From: an uncultured Hyphomicrobiales bacterium | GTDB taxonomy: Bacteria; Pseudomonadota; Alphaproteobacteria; Rhizobiales; Ancalomicrobiaceae | Length of the DNA: 64,000 nt | NCBI GenBank assembly: GCA_903930435.1 | Contig: CAIYYN010000061.1 | Span: 62,001 to 126,000 of the forward strand | Direction: 5' to 3' | Shown here: piece by piece, positions 17,660 through 26,874 of the stretch | Layout of the letters: every line of letters begins with the position of its first letter | Position numbering within the stretch: position 1 is the stretch's first letter | Made by a program: the position numbers and the translations under genes | The notes under the pieces: generated by a model | Database searches by the model: none | Told to the model about the DNA's origin: nothing | Seen by the model: the letters and a program-made list of their open reading frames with translations, nothing else

Positions 17660-18053
17660 ATAATATAATATGATTATACGGGATCTGATCACCTATAAAG
17701 GCTTGTAGTTGTTTACGAGACACGCATTTTTTAAGAAAAAACTCACTAGTTGTATTTAAAATAAAAATCAATCAAAGGTCTGCTTTACTGAATTTCAGGA
17801 TACTTAATGTGTTAGCGGTCAGACCACTTGGCAGCCAACTTTCATCGCTGTTAAAATATTAATAAATTAAGGATTTTAGAAATTAATATTTATTTTATAA
17901 GATATTTTGTGAAACAAATCCTGCCTTATCGATTCGATCAACTAGTCCACTCCTTAAATAACGAATTGTGCCGCGAAATAATGCAGTATCGGTATATCAG
18001 CCATGCAAAAAAAATGGGTGATCTGATCGGATGTTGAACTGAACCAATGCACA

Positions 18054-18067
18054 TTGACGTATGTCAA
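18054..18067. promoter_or_regulatory. FNR/FixK-like site
   Basis: TTGACGTATGTCAA fits the TTGA-N6-TCAA consensus of CRP/FNR-family oxygen regulators and is also symmetric at the next base pair. No recognisable gene starts within 350 bases on either side. A site of this information content is expected about once by chance in a 64-kb window, so this is weak. Confidence 0.3.
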
Positions 18068-18429
18068 ATGCGTTACGCAAAAAAATTGCAGATTTATCAA
18101 TAGTCTGCATTCAACGTTCTAGTCGGCGCTGTGATATAGGAGCACTCAAGAATTGAGGTTTCGAAATCCGGTCATTTTCTTAAAAGCATATGTTTATTCG
18201 CTAAATTGAGAAAAAATAATAAATTATATTGCGGGATTTAAACGAAAACGCGTGAAAAATAATCCGAAATTGCAAATATATCGCGAATATCTAATCTAAA
18301 ATCGAAACTGTTTCATGAATTAATCAGGATCATTATTTTGTTCTGAATATATAAATGGGATGATAGGTCGGCACTTCTCATGTGACTCAGTCGTTGAACA
18401 GGTTTGACGTGCGACGATATGAAGCTGTG

Positions 18430-18723
18430 TCATTGCCGGTCATTTGCCGTCCTTCGTGTCATAATAATGTAAGAAATGACCTTGGCGACTGCCTGAAACA
18501 GTTCGACCGGTATTTCCGTATCCATCTCGACAGATGCCAAGGCTTCGGCAAGGACGGGATCTTCTTCAATGCTAATCCCGTTTTCGCGCGCTTTCGCGAT
18601 AATTGCTGCGGCGACGGACCCGTGTCCGCGTGCCACGACGCGTGGTGCCGCGCCGGGATCATATTTGAGTGCGATTGCCAGGGTAGGGCTTAAAGCTTGT
18701 GTGGTTTTTTGGGGGTCGGACAT
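18430..18723 (-). CDS. FlhB C-terminal-domain-like protein (EscU/YscU/HrcU family, stand-alone)
   Basis: A 97-residue protein matching only the cytoplasmic C-terminal domain of FlhB, the flagellar export switch. TLAIALKYDPGAAPRVVARG, ENGISIEEDPVLAEAL and EIPVELFQAVAKVISYI follow the FlhB pattern. The self-cleaving NPTH of FlhB reads SPTL here, so autocleavage is not expected. ATG 18723 gives the usual FhlB-type length; upstream codons in the frame look non-coding. It follows a FliK-like gene by 92 bases on the same strand. FliK acts on the FlhB C-terminal domain to switch export specificity, so the two products may interact. Confidence 0.85.
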   Translation of the reverse strand: MSDPQKTTQALSPTLAIALKYDPGAAPRVVARGHGSVAAAIIAKARENGISIEEDPVLAEALASVEMDTEIPVELFQAVAKVISYIIMTRRTANDRQ

Positions 18724-18815
18724 GTGGAACCGGCTTTCGTAGGGGGTATTGGCTTTCGTTGAGGCTGGCACCTTCGCCGATCTATCCGCCAGACACGGCA
18801 ACTGCCGCAGTCGCG

Positions 18816-20510
18816 TCAGGCGTTGCGATCAACAAAGCCACCTGCGCGCACGGGTGGTCCGGATGGCGGCTTGCCGATGGCAAAATGGATATCATCGATG
18901 GAAAAGGACGCAGCCTCAAGCGAGATACGGAGTGCAGGAAGACTGCGCTGCAGGATGGTCGCTCCGATCCGGTCTTCAGCCCACAGACCGACCGAAAGCC
19001 TGTGGTCGGCGAGCACGAGCCTGCCGTGTACCGGTCCAAGTGGCTGAACATTCAGAGAGAACTGCACGCGCCAAGCCTTGGTATCGTTGATTCCGTCGGG
19101 ACGATGATCGTCGATCTCGTCAATCTCGAACTGGATGATGCTCGTCGCATCGGCGATGCGAATTGGCACCTCGAACAGCCAGTTGATCAGCGCTGCGTTC
19201 GATTTGCCTCGATGTCCCGGCGTAACCACATGATCAGCAAGCGACGCATATTGGCCCAGCGAGATTCGGGCTATCGCATTCTCGGTTTTCATGGCGAGGC
19301 GGCGCGCCAGGTCAATCTGCCGAACAGGCAAAGCATCTGTTGCGGCGATGGCCGGCTGGCCCTGCGGCAGAGACCCCCTCCTTGGCGGTGGCGGGCGACT
19401 GCTCATCGAAGGGTCGACAGGTGCCGGCTGACGATGGGGCAAATCGACGGATGACGCAGAGCCGCCATAGGCTGAACGTCGCAAAGCCCGGGAGGACGGC
19501 ATTTGACCGGCGGCCTGGAGCCATTCGCCAAGTGCAGAGAATGACGTCAGGTCGGGGCGGCCTGCGGGGCCAGCAGTCTGTGGCAGGCTTTGGCCTCCCG
19601 ATGGTGAGACGCTTGGTGGTGGCCTCAGTACGGCGAACAGGGCCTCGGTATCGAACCCGCCTGTCCCGACTGGTTGAGAGAGATCCGGCGGCGAAGCCGA
19701 TGTTTCCGCCAGCGATGACATCAGCGGATCATTGGTGTCCGGTGGCTCGGGATCCGGTTCGGCCCCATTGTCACCATTCCGGGCGATCCAGTCGTCGAGA
19801 GAAGACTTCAATCCGAACAGCGCTGCCTTCAGATCCTGGCTTTGCAGCGATACGCGTGACTTGAATTGGAGGCGATCTGTTCCAGATCCCGTTCCAGCGA
19901 CCCACCGCGCCAGACGCGTTTCCAGAAACAGACCCGAGGCGTAAATCGCCTCTTGCAGATTGGTTGCCGTCAGCAGGTTGTTGCCATCGAGCGCGATGCT
20001 GGCGAGATCCTGCAAAGATTGCACAAGTGTGCCGGGTAAACCGCTTGCCGAAGTCGCAAGCTGCTGGGCATCTGCGAAGACCGGTGCAAGTCCATCCTGG
20101 CGCGCGGCAGCCTGGGCGACCTCGATGGCGATGCGCGTACCGGTTTCAACCGTCGTGGCAGATGCATCGGACTCCCCGGAGCCGGGACCGCTTGTGTCGC
20201 CTCCAGCGACAACCTTGACCAGGAGACGCCCAAGCGCCCCATGCCCGGTGACCTCGAGCTTGACGGTCGTGCCAATCAGATCGGCGAGCGGTGGCAGGCG
20301 GGAACGTCCATGCCCGCCACCGACAAGAGTCACCTGAGACTGATCGACATCCAGCACGCCATAGCGCGTGGCAACCTTGAGGCTGTCGTCCGGATTGACA
20401 GCAAGGACACGGCCATCGAGCACAATACCAGCGCGCAACGCAGAACCATCCTGCGCTACGGACGACGCCAGTGCCTGCACCAATCTGGTCGAAACCTGTT
20501 CGACTGCCAT
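18816..20510 (-). CDS. FliK-like flagellar hook-length control family protein
   Basis: A 564-residue protein resembling FliK. An N-terminal region of moderate complexity (residues 1-250) is followed by a long Pro/Ser/Asp-rich disordered middle (about 250-390) and a compact C-terminal domain (WRVQFSLNVQPLGPVHGRLVLADHRLSVGLWAEDR) typical of the FliK C-terminal domain that contacts FlhB. The middle would act as the ruler or linker. ATG 20510 has a G-rich stretch 9 bases upstream; ATG 20546 is an in-frame alternative. No other flagellar gene is in the window, so the pair lies outside any main flagellar cluster. Confidence 0.75.
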   Translation of the reverse strand: MAVEQVSTRLVQALASSVAQDGSALRAGIVLDGRVLAVNPDDSLKVATRYGVLDVDQSQVTLVGGGHGRSRLPPLADLIGTTVKLEVTGHGALGRLLVKVVAGGDTSGPGSGESDASATTVETGTRIAIEVAQAAARQDGLAPVFADAQQLATSASGLPGTLVQSLQDLASIALDGNNLLTATNLQEAIYASGLFLETRLARWVAGTGSGTDRLQFKSRVSLQSQDLKAALFGLKSSLDDWIARNGDNGAEPDPEPPDTNDPLMSSLAETSASPPDLSQPVGTGGFDTEALFAVLRPPPSVSPSGGQSLPQTAGPAGRPDLTSFSALGEWLQAAGQMPSSRALRRSAYGGSASSVDLPHRQPAPVDPSMSSRPPPPRRGSLPQGQPAIAATDALPVRQIDLARRLAMKTENAIARISLGQYASLADHVVTPGHRGKSNAALINWLFEVPIRIADATSIIQFEIDEIDDHRPDGINDTKAWRVQFSLNVQPLGPVHGRLVLADHRLSVGLWAEDRIGATILQRSLPALRISLEAASFSIDDIHFAIGKPPSGPPVRAGGFVDRNA

Positions 20511-20668
20511 GAATGGGACCCCCACGGGGTATTCACGGGCATTCAATTACGCCCATCCCATCCTTGTCCCGATTCGCAGATTCTGCAAAGTCGTTCTTCG
20601 TCAAGTCGGCCCGCTATCTTGGGTCAAGTCAGAAATCGCGATGGTCGTGTCAGGCTGATGTCTTCATT

Positions 20669-21829
20669 TCACTGTGCGCTATGGGCGATCAGACGACGGA
20701 TGAAAGTCATGCATTTGTCCAACTGGGCAATTTCGACGTATTCATCGGCGCCGTGTGCCTGTTCGATGGAGCCAGGGCCGATAACGACCGACGGGATCTT
20801 GCCCGCTACCACAAAGAAGCCGGCTTCCGTGCCATAAGCGACCTTACCGTGGTCATTGCGTTCAGCCAGCCGCTTGGCGAGCAGGGCGGGTTCGGAGTCG
20901 ACGGCAGTGTCAAAGCCATGCAGCTCGTTCACGCGGACCAGATCGATGCCTGTTGCGGGATCGATGGCCTGCATCCGGGGTTCCAGTTCGTCGCGGATGT
21001 AGGCGCGCAGTTCAGCGTCGTAGGGGGCGATATCCAGGCCGGGCAGGAGCCTGAACTCAAAGATGAATTCGCAGCGTTCCGGTACGATGTTCAGCGCCGT
21101 TCCGCCCTTCACGGTGCCTGTATGAGCGGTGGAATGGGCAATGTCGTAGAGCGGATCGAAGGGACCTTCGGCCTCGAACCGCCGTTCCATGTCGCGGATC
21201 TTGACAATCAGATCGGCGGCATAATCGATAGCGTTCACGCCCTTGGGGGCGAGCGACGAGTGGCCCGGCTTGCCGCGCACGGTCGCGTGATAGACCGACT
21301 TGCCCTTGTGCGCGACGATCACCTGCATGCTTGTCGGCTCGCCGACAAAGCAGACGACGGGCTTGACGGGTGCCAGCCGATCTACCTCCGACATCAGCGT
21401 CTTCACGCCGAGCATGCCGGATTCCTCGTCGTGGGTGAAGGCGATGTGGATCGGCCGCTTCAAGTCGGCGGCGACCATTTCAGGGACCATGGCCAGTACG
21501 CAGGCATCGAAGCCCTTCATGTCGCAGGTCCCGCGACCATAAAGCCTGTCACCAACTCGCGTCAGCTTGAACGGGTCCGTAGCCCAGTCCTGCCCGTCAA
21601 CTGGGACGGTATCGACATGCCCGGAGAGCACATAACCCGGCACGTCCCTCGGGCCAATGGTCGCCCAAAGATTGACCTTGCGGCCTTCCTCGGCATAAAC
21701 CAGCTCGGATTTGACGCCGTGCTGCTCGAGATAATTTGCCACCCAGTCCATCAGGTCGAGATTGGAATTCCGGCTGGTCGTATCGAAGCCGATCAGCGTG
21801 TCCAGAATGTCGATTACCGGTGAGGTCAA
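20669..21829 (-). CDS. argE: Acetylornithine deacetylase (ArgE-type M20 peptidase)
   Basis: A 386-residue M20-family zinc hydrolase of the ArgE type, removing acetyl from N-acetylornithine in arginine synthesis. Zinc motifs are visible: LSGHVDTVPVDG (His71, Asp73), GRGTCDMKGF (Asp103), and HDEESG with catalytic Glu135 next to Glu136; the dimerisation lid follows near PGHSSLAPKGVNAI. I start at TTG 21829 because GGAG lies 8 bases upstream and the product then begins TSPVIDILDTLIGFDTTSR like known ArgE; ATG 21880 is an in-frame alternative. Related succinyl- or other acyl-amino-acid hydrolases cannot be excluded. Confidence 0.85.
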   Translation of the reverse strand: MTSPVIDILDTLIGFDTTSRNSNLDLMDWVANYLEQHGVKSELVYAEEGRKVNLWATIGPRDVPGYVLSGHVDTVPVDGQDWATDPFKLTRVGDRLYGRGTCDMKGFDACVLAMVPEMVAADLKRPIHIAFTHDEESGMLGVKTLMSEVDRLAPVKPVVCFVGEPTSMQVIVAHKGKSVYHATVRGKPGHSSLAPKGVNAIDYAADLIVKIRDMERRFEAEGPFDPLYDIAHSTAHTGTVKGGTALNIVPERCEFIFEFRLLPGLDIAPYDAELRAYIRDELEPRMQAIDPATGIDLVRVNELHGFDTAVDSEPALLAKRLAERNDHGKVAYGTEAGFFVVAGKIPSVVIGPGSIEQAHGADEYVEIAQLDKCMTFIRRLIAHSAQ

Positions 21830-21985
21830 GGCAAGCACTCCGCTCTTGGCATATGTCGGGAGGGATGGATCACGGCGCATCGTTGGGGGTGGCCCCCCGG
21901 ATGTCAACCTCTCGCCAGCGCATGGAGCGGTTGATTTTGGGCAGGAGCGCTGGGCGCGGCCAAACGCCTCCCCCGACATCCAGCG

Positions 21986-22918
21986 TTATGACAGCAGGTC
22001 TTTCCCACGCGCGCCCACGTCAAGCCGAAGCAGTTTGGCAGGCTGAACTACGCCCCTATAGGGCGCCCATGCGCCGCCCGTCGTGGTGACGTAGAGCGCG
22101 TTGAGATCAGCCGGTGCGCGGCCAAAGGCGCAGGCCGTGGCACCTACTGCGCCCTCGGCAGGGCCTGCGATTGTCACGCGCATCCCGTCTGGCGACAGGC
22201 GGAGCACGGAATTGGCCGGGTGTGTTGCAATGTAGAGATTGCCGTTGACGTCAAATGCCATGTCATCGGCGCGGATATCTGCAGCGTGCTGCGCAATTTC
22301 CCCGGCGCTTCCGTCATCATTAATGGGCGCGCGGAACAGCGTGTTGCGGTCGGTCACCGAGATATAGGTAAATCTGTCAAGGATCTTGACGCCGTTCGCG
22401 CCGGGAACGCGTTGGCCCGTTGGACGCAGCAGGTCGTGCGCCAACCAAGCCCACCACCTGTTCTTTTGGGTCTGGTCTATGGCGATCACGCGACCGGTCA
22501 TGCTTTCGGCCACAAGAAGCGTCCGCCCGTCGGGATGCGGCGTGGCACCATTCAGGAAAACGGCATCGGGGATTTCGGCCCATTGCTCGACACGTCCGTT
22601 CGGATCAATGCGCCAGATCAGTCCAGGGACCTGACCGAGCACGCCGCCGGTCGCCCACAAGGCCCCATCGCCGCCAAATGCCAGTCCGGCTACGGGCGCG
22701 GGCAAATCAGCAAACCGGGACACCGTGCCGCTCGCAGGATCATAGCGGTCGATCCGGCTTTCGCTGTGGAGACTGACGAAGACCTGCCCACTCGCGTCAA
22801 TTGCCAGATTTTCAGCAAAATGACCTTCCGGCCATTGGGCAACGATTTCGACGGGAACAGGTGCCCAAAGACCGGCAACGTGGCCAGCAAAGGCGTCAGG
22901 CGGCGCTGAATGGCTCAT
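21986..22918 (-). CDS. SMP-30/gluconolactonase-like beta-propeller protein
   Basis: A 310-residue protein of the SMP-30/strictosidine-synthase-like six-bladed beta-propeller group. Repeated blades carry motifs such as ENLAIDASGQVFVS, VAGLAFGGDGALWATGG, VFLNGATPHPDGRTLLVAES, ADDMAFDVNGNLYIATH, typical of lactonases and related hydrolases that hold a central metal. No signal peptide is evident from ATG 22918, which has GGAG 8 bases upstream. The substrate is unknown. It lies upstream of argE on the same strand with a 156-base gap, so co-transcription is only possible. Confidence 0.85.
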   Translation of the reverse strand: MSHSAPPDAFAGHVAGLWAPVPVEIVAQWPEGHFAENLAIDASGQVFVSLHSESRIDRYDPASGTVSRFADLPAPVAGLAFGGDGALWATGGVLGQVPGLIWRIDPNGRVEQWAEIPDAVFLNGATPHPDGRTLLVAESMTGRVIAIDQTQKNRWWAWLAHDLLRPTGQRVPGANGVKILDRFTYISVTDRNTLFRAPINDDGSAGEIAQHAADIRADDMAFDVNGNLYIATHPANSVLRLSPDGMRVTIAGPAEGAVGATACAFGRAPADLNALYVTTTGGAWAPYRGVVQPAKLLRLDVGARGKDLLS

Positions 22919-23102
22919 GCGTGGCTCCCGATCCGGCGAGCCTGAATTGACTTGCCAAAAGCAATATGGAGCGGCGGTATATGAAGTTCCAGACCTAGTG
23001 TCGCGCCGATAAAGAAGATGTCGACTTTGACACCTCAACTGGATGAAGCCAGCGCTTCCTTGTAATTCGATTTACCAGCCTTACGGCTAACCATCCCGCC
23101 GC

Positions 23103-25472
23103 TCAGGGTGCAGCGCGCCGCTTGTCAAGCGCCTTGCTGATCATCGTCTTCAGATCGGCGAGGGCGCCTTCGAAGGGGTGGAAGGTGAAGCGGATCTGGT
23201 GTTTTCCAGCCGGCACATGTACGGCGCGGAAAATCACGTTGGCTTGCAGCATGGTGTCTGGCTTGCCATCAACCTCGACCTGCCACCAGCGATGATAGGC
23301 ATCATTGAGGATGAGGTAGCCGTCAGCGGGCGCATCGACGACGACGTCGACTTCCGTGTTGTGATACTGGGTGATGGTGGCGACCTGACCGAGATCGCCG
23401 GTGTCTGCGGGCGGCCGGTCCTCAGGTGCGGCCATCCGCAACTCGTCGACAAGGACGCTCTTGCGCGGATCAAACCCCTCCGGCCAATGTCCGCTCTGCA
23501 CAATGCCCGCAAAATTGGCACGCTGGACCCCGGTCACAAACAGGACACGGGGCAAGGCGCGCGGGTTTTCGTAGATCCAGACGTTGCCCTCATGACTGGC
23601 GAGATTGAAATCGCCGGGCTTCACCTGCTTGTCGATCTGTTCGATCGGAACGCCGAGCGCAATCCACTTGAGGCCGAGCATATCTGCCATTAGCGAATGA
23701 TAGGACGGGAACAGCGGCGCGCTGAAATCTCGTTGCTCGGGCAAGGCCACGTGGTCCCGTGCGCCGGTTGCCTCCTGATACATCCTGAGCCGCAAGGGAT
23801 TATAGCCAAGCGTATTGTCCAGTTTCTGGATCATCGAGACATTCGGCCAATGAAAGCCGAGGCCGACGAGTTCGACGCGGTCGCGGATCTGGCCCGTCGC
23901 ATCAGAAGCAACATGCGATTTCAGGAAGTTGACGGTCGGATCCTTGCTATCGAATTGCATCGCCTCGAACTCGGCGGGCGCTGTCGCGGTCGATTCATTT
24001 GGCGCAATCGAGAAGGCAAGATCGGCGGTCGTAAAAGCTGTCAGCAGGAGCGCTGCCGTCAGGGCCGACCACCTGTTCGCGATCCGGGCAATCAGCAAAA
24101 AAGCGAGCGCCAGACCCCAGATCACGAGGGTTTCGACGCTCGGGCGGATCGCTGAACTCAGCCGGTCGGCGTGCCAGGCGAAAACCCACGGCAATGCTGC
24201 CAGAACCAGTACGGCGATGATCGCCTGTGCGGTTCGTGCCGGGAGGCCCGGCTTGCCCCAATCGCCGCTCAGCCATTTGTGCACGAGCCAGCCGCCGGTC
24301 AGGGAGACGAGGAATGACACAAGGAAGGTCGCGTCCGCCGGTCGGCGATAGAGGCTGACGCCGGGCATGTAATCATACATGAGCCGGAACGCAGGCGAGT
24401 ACCAGCCGATGGTATAGAGCGCGGCAAACACCAGCGCGAAGGCCGAATAGCGGATCTCACGGTCGAGCAGCTTGCCGCGCGCAATGCCCCACATGAGGAT
24501 CGCAAAGGCGGGGATCATGCCCGCGTAGATCTCGGCCATGTTGCGAGCGATATAGAGTGTGACGCCGAAGGCCTCGCTCGGCGGACCCCAGAAATCGACC
24601 TTCGGGTCATGCAGGCGCATGCCGAAGAGATCGGAATTGACGAGGGTAATGAAGGAGACCGGGTGCATCGAGGCGATGCCGGCGCTGGCGTAGTCGATGC
24701 TCGGGCGATTGGATTCCTGCGCGAGGATGAAGGTCAGGGTCACGGGAACAATCGCGACCGCTAGACCGCCGATGACGCCGCCGCTGAGTGGCTTGATGCC
24801 GCCCGCAATCCGCCGGAGCGGCTGGTTGCCCAGGAGATGAACGATCACATAGCCGATCAGGAAATAGATGCCGAGGAGTGCGACCTGATCGCGTCCGATC
24901 GCTAGGCGTCCGGCTGCGATACCTGCCAGCAGTCCCCAGAGGAAGGAGCGGCGCGTCAGGGCGCGATGGAGCAGGAACAGGACAACGGGCAGGACGGCGA
25001 TGCTGAGGATCTGGCCGGTGTGCTGGATGCGCCAGGCTGCCGAGCCGCCGAACGCAAACGAGATAGCCGCCACCATGCCGCCAGCCATATGCCAGTTGCG
25101 ATCACGGAAATAGGCAGCAAGGCACAGTCCACCGAAGCCGAGTTCCGCGTAGACGGCCGCATCCATGGCGACAAAGCTCGGGTCATGATCGAACAGGCCG
25201 AGGATGAAGAAGGCTGGGATAAAAATCAGTGACTGCGGGTCAGCGACCTGCGGCCAGCCCGCAAAGGTGTAGGGGCTCCAGAACGGGCTTTCGCCGCTGC
25301 CGAGCGAGGCAGCCAGAAAATCGAATTGCGCCTGAAAGTGTGCTTTTGCGTCCCACGGGACCGTGTATTGGCCCGACACCCACGGCCAGGCGAGCACGAC
25401 AAATGAAGCAATCAGAACCCCGGCGACAATTGGAAAGGGTGATTGCCGGGATGGCGAAGCAGCAGCGGTCAT
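23103..25472 (-). CDS. YfhO-family large membrane protein (GT-C-like)
   Basis: A 789-residue integral membrane protein. An N-terminal hydrophobic helix is followed by a loop with WDAKAHFQAQFDFLAASL and ADPQSLIFIPAF, then about ten further helices and a C-terminal extracytoplasmic region of about 250 residues rich in beta strands and ending ALDKRRAAP. This layout matches the YfhO family (Bacillus YfhO is linked to glycosylation of lipoteichoic acid) and the wider GT-C superfamily of polyprenyl-phosphate-sugar-dependent transferases. A GtrB-type synthase of such donors lies 58 bases upstream on the same strand, so a donor-transferase pair is likely. Confidence 0.85.
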   Translation of the reverse strand: MTAAASPSRQSPFPIVAGVLIASFVVLAWPWVSGQYTVPWDAKAHFQAQFDFLAASLGSGESPFWSPYTFAGWPQVADPQSLIFIPAFFILGLFDHDPSFVAMDAAVYAELGFGGLCLAAYFRDRNWHMAGGMVAAISFAFGGSAAWRIQHTGQILSIAVLPVVLFLLHRALTRRSFLWGLLAGIAAGRLAIGRDQVALLGIYFLIGYVIVHLLGNQPLRRIAGGIKPLSGGVIGGLAVAIVPVTLTFILAQESNRPSIDYASAGIASMHPVSFITLVNSDLFGMRLHDPKVDFWGPPSEAFGVTLYIARNMAEIYAGMIPAFAILMWGIARGKLLDREIRYSAFALVFAALYTIGWYSPAFRLMYDYMPGVSLYRRPADATFLVSFLVSLTGGWLVHKWLSGDWGKPGLPARTAQAIIAVLVLAALPWVFAWHADRLSSAIRPSVETLVIWGLALAFLLIARIANRWSALTAALLLTAFTTADLAFSIAPNESTATAPAEFEAMQFDSKDPTVNFLKSHVASDATGQIRDRVELVGLGFHWPNVSMIQKLDNTLGYNPLRLRMYQEATGARDHVALPEQRDFSAPLFPSYHSLMADMLGLKWIALGVPIEQIDKQVKPGDFNLASHEGNVWIYENPRALPRVLFVTGVQRANFAGIVQSGHWPEGFDPRKSVLVDELRMAAPEDRPPADTGDLGQVATITQYHNTEVDVVVDAPADGYLILNDAYHRWWQVEVDGKPDTMLQANVIFRAVHVPAGKHQIRFTFHPFEGALADLKTMISKALDKRRAAP

Positions 25473-25530
25473 CGGAAACTCGATCAGTCAAATCAGGCAA
25501 ATTGGACGGCAGCTGGATTGAACAGTCCGA

Positions 25531-26598
25531 TCAGATTTCAGGATCAGACCAGTTCATATCAGGAGCAAGCGGCAGGTCGAGATTGAGCAGCGGCGCGCGG
25601 TCCGGCGTTGAATCCGGGAACCCGACCGTCTCCTGAACGAGATACAGCGGACGGCGCTTCACCTCGGAATAGACGTGACCCAGGTACTCACCGATTATGC
25701 CCAGTCCGATCAACTGGATGCCAGCCGAGACCAGCACCGCGACGATGATTGAGGGGTAACCTGGGACGTCGGCGCCAAAAATCAGCGTTCGAACCGAGAT
25801 ATAGGCACCAAAGAACAGGCCAGACAGCGAAAACAGCGTGCCGATATAGGTCCAGACCCGCAAGGGCAGGGTGCCAAAGGCTGTGATCGCCGTCACTGCA
25901 AGCCGCAACAGGCGCAGAAAGCCGAATTGTGTCGTGCCTGCATGACGGGCAGCGGTCGCGAGCGGAATTGTCGTGGTCTTGAAGCCTGCCCAGGACAGCA
26001 GGCCGCGATTGAAGCGATTGCGCTCTGGCATGGCGAGGAATGCGTCCACGACACGGCGGTCGAGCAACAGGAAGTCGCCGGTCTCGCGGTCGATCTTGAC
26101 CTCGCTCATGAAGTCGAACATGCGGTAGAACGTCTTGGTCAGCAGATTGCGGACGAAGCCGCCGCGGTCGAGGCCGACACGGCGTGCATAAACGATCGCG
26201 TAGCCGTCGTTCTGCCAGGGGATCAGCAACTGCGGGATACCTTCCGGCACGTGCTGCAGATCTGAATCCATGATCACGACAGCGCGGCCTGACGTGCGGG
26301 CCAGACCGGCTGTGACGCCGATCTCCTTGCCGAAATTGCGCGAGAGGCTGACAACCTTCAAATTCGGGTAGGTGTCACGTAGCTGTTTCAATCGATCCAA
26401 CGTATCGTCGGTCGAGCCATCGTCGACGGCGACCATTTCGTAGGACCCGATTCTTTCCAGCACAGGGACCAGCCGTTCAAACAGGCGATCGAGATTGCGT
26501 GACTCGTTGCGCATCGGCAGCACGACACTGATGAGCGGGCCATCGGTGGTCACCGAGGTTCGGTCTGTGGGCGTGGCGGGCGTTGCTGCTACTTTCAT
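25531..26598 (-). CDS. GtrB/DPM1-like family 2 glycosyltransferase (polyprenyl-phosphate sugar synthase)
   Basis: A 355-residue GT2 enzyme with two C-terminal transmembrane helices (TYIGTLFSLSGLFFGAYIS and an IIVAVLVSAGIQLIGLGIIG region). GT-A domain motifs are present: ISVVLPMRNES near 23, VDDGSTDDT (58-66), the metal-binding D111-S-D113, and the acceptor-loop SRNFGKE. This architecture belongs to enzymes that move a sugar from a nucleotide to undecaprenyl phosphate (GtrB, ArnC, DPM1). It is immediately upstream of the YfhO-like gene and divergent from a ChbG-type deacetylase, forming a plausible glycan-modification unit. Confidence 0.92.
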   Translation of the reverse strand: MKVAATPATPTDRTSVTTDGPLISVVLPMRNESRNLDRLFERLVPVLERIGSYEMVAVDDGSTDDTLDRLKQLRDTYPNLKVVSLSRNFGKEIGVTAGLARTSGRAVVIMDSDLQHVPEGIPQLLIPWQNDGYAIVYARRVGLDRGGFVRNLLTKTFYRMFDFMSEVKIDRETGDFLLLDRRVVDAFLAMPERNRFNRGLLSWAGFKTTTIPLATAARHAGTTQFGFLRLLRLAVTAITAFGTLPLRVWTYIGTLFSLSGLFFGAYISVRTLIFGADVPGYPSIIVAVLVSAGIQLIGLGIIGEYLGHVYSEVKRRPLYLVQETVGFPDSTPDRAPLLNLDLPLAPDMNWSDPEI

Positions 26599-26874
26599 CG
26601 TCTCTCAATCACTCTTGTGCGTCTTTCAGGCGAGGTATGAAGCCATTGCCTCGCAGGCTGTTGCATGCCGGTCGTTTACACGGGAATTCTCGCTTAGTCG
26701 AAGGGCGAATGACAATTCCGTCATCGAATGTTAGGAGCAATCAAACATTTTTCCGCCTTGACCGGCTTGATTGCGTTAAAGCGCTTCCGAAAGCGGCTGC
26801 CCTTGCGGATAGTCGGTGTTGCCATGTACCTGCGTGATTTCAGGTCTATCCTGACTAAAGAGAAACCGACCGGC

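Larger units (their letters stand above)
17448..18429. other. AT-rich gene-free region upstream of lysR
   Basis: No conserved gene is seen on either strand. From about 17640 to 18380 the sequence is strongly AT-rich, with A/T runs and small palindromes. Listed separately are a palindrome at 17625-17659 and an FNR/FixK-like site at 18054-18067. The 18-mer TATTTAAAATAAAAATCA at 17753-17770 recurs with one mismatch at 41362-41379. It could be an old insertion, a structural region or a source of small RNA. Confidence 0.5.

Noticed and set aside
17538-17771. 77-codon minus-strand frame upstream of lysR
   Set aside because: No ribosome-binding site or family; the peptide looks random and the frame runs through the palindromic operator-like sequence.
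20513-21823. Long plus-strand open frame opposite argE
   Set aside because: A shadow of the high-GC third-position bias of argE; its peptide has no family features, and the argE strand has clear zinc motifs.
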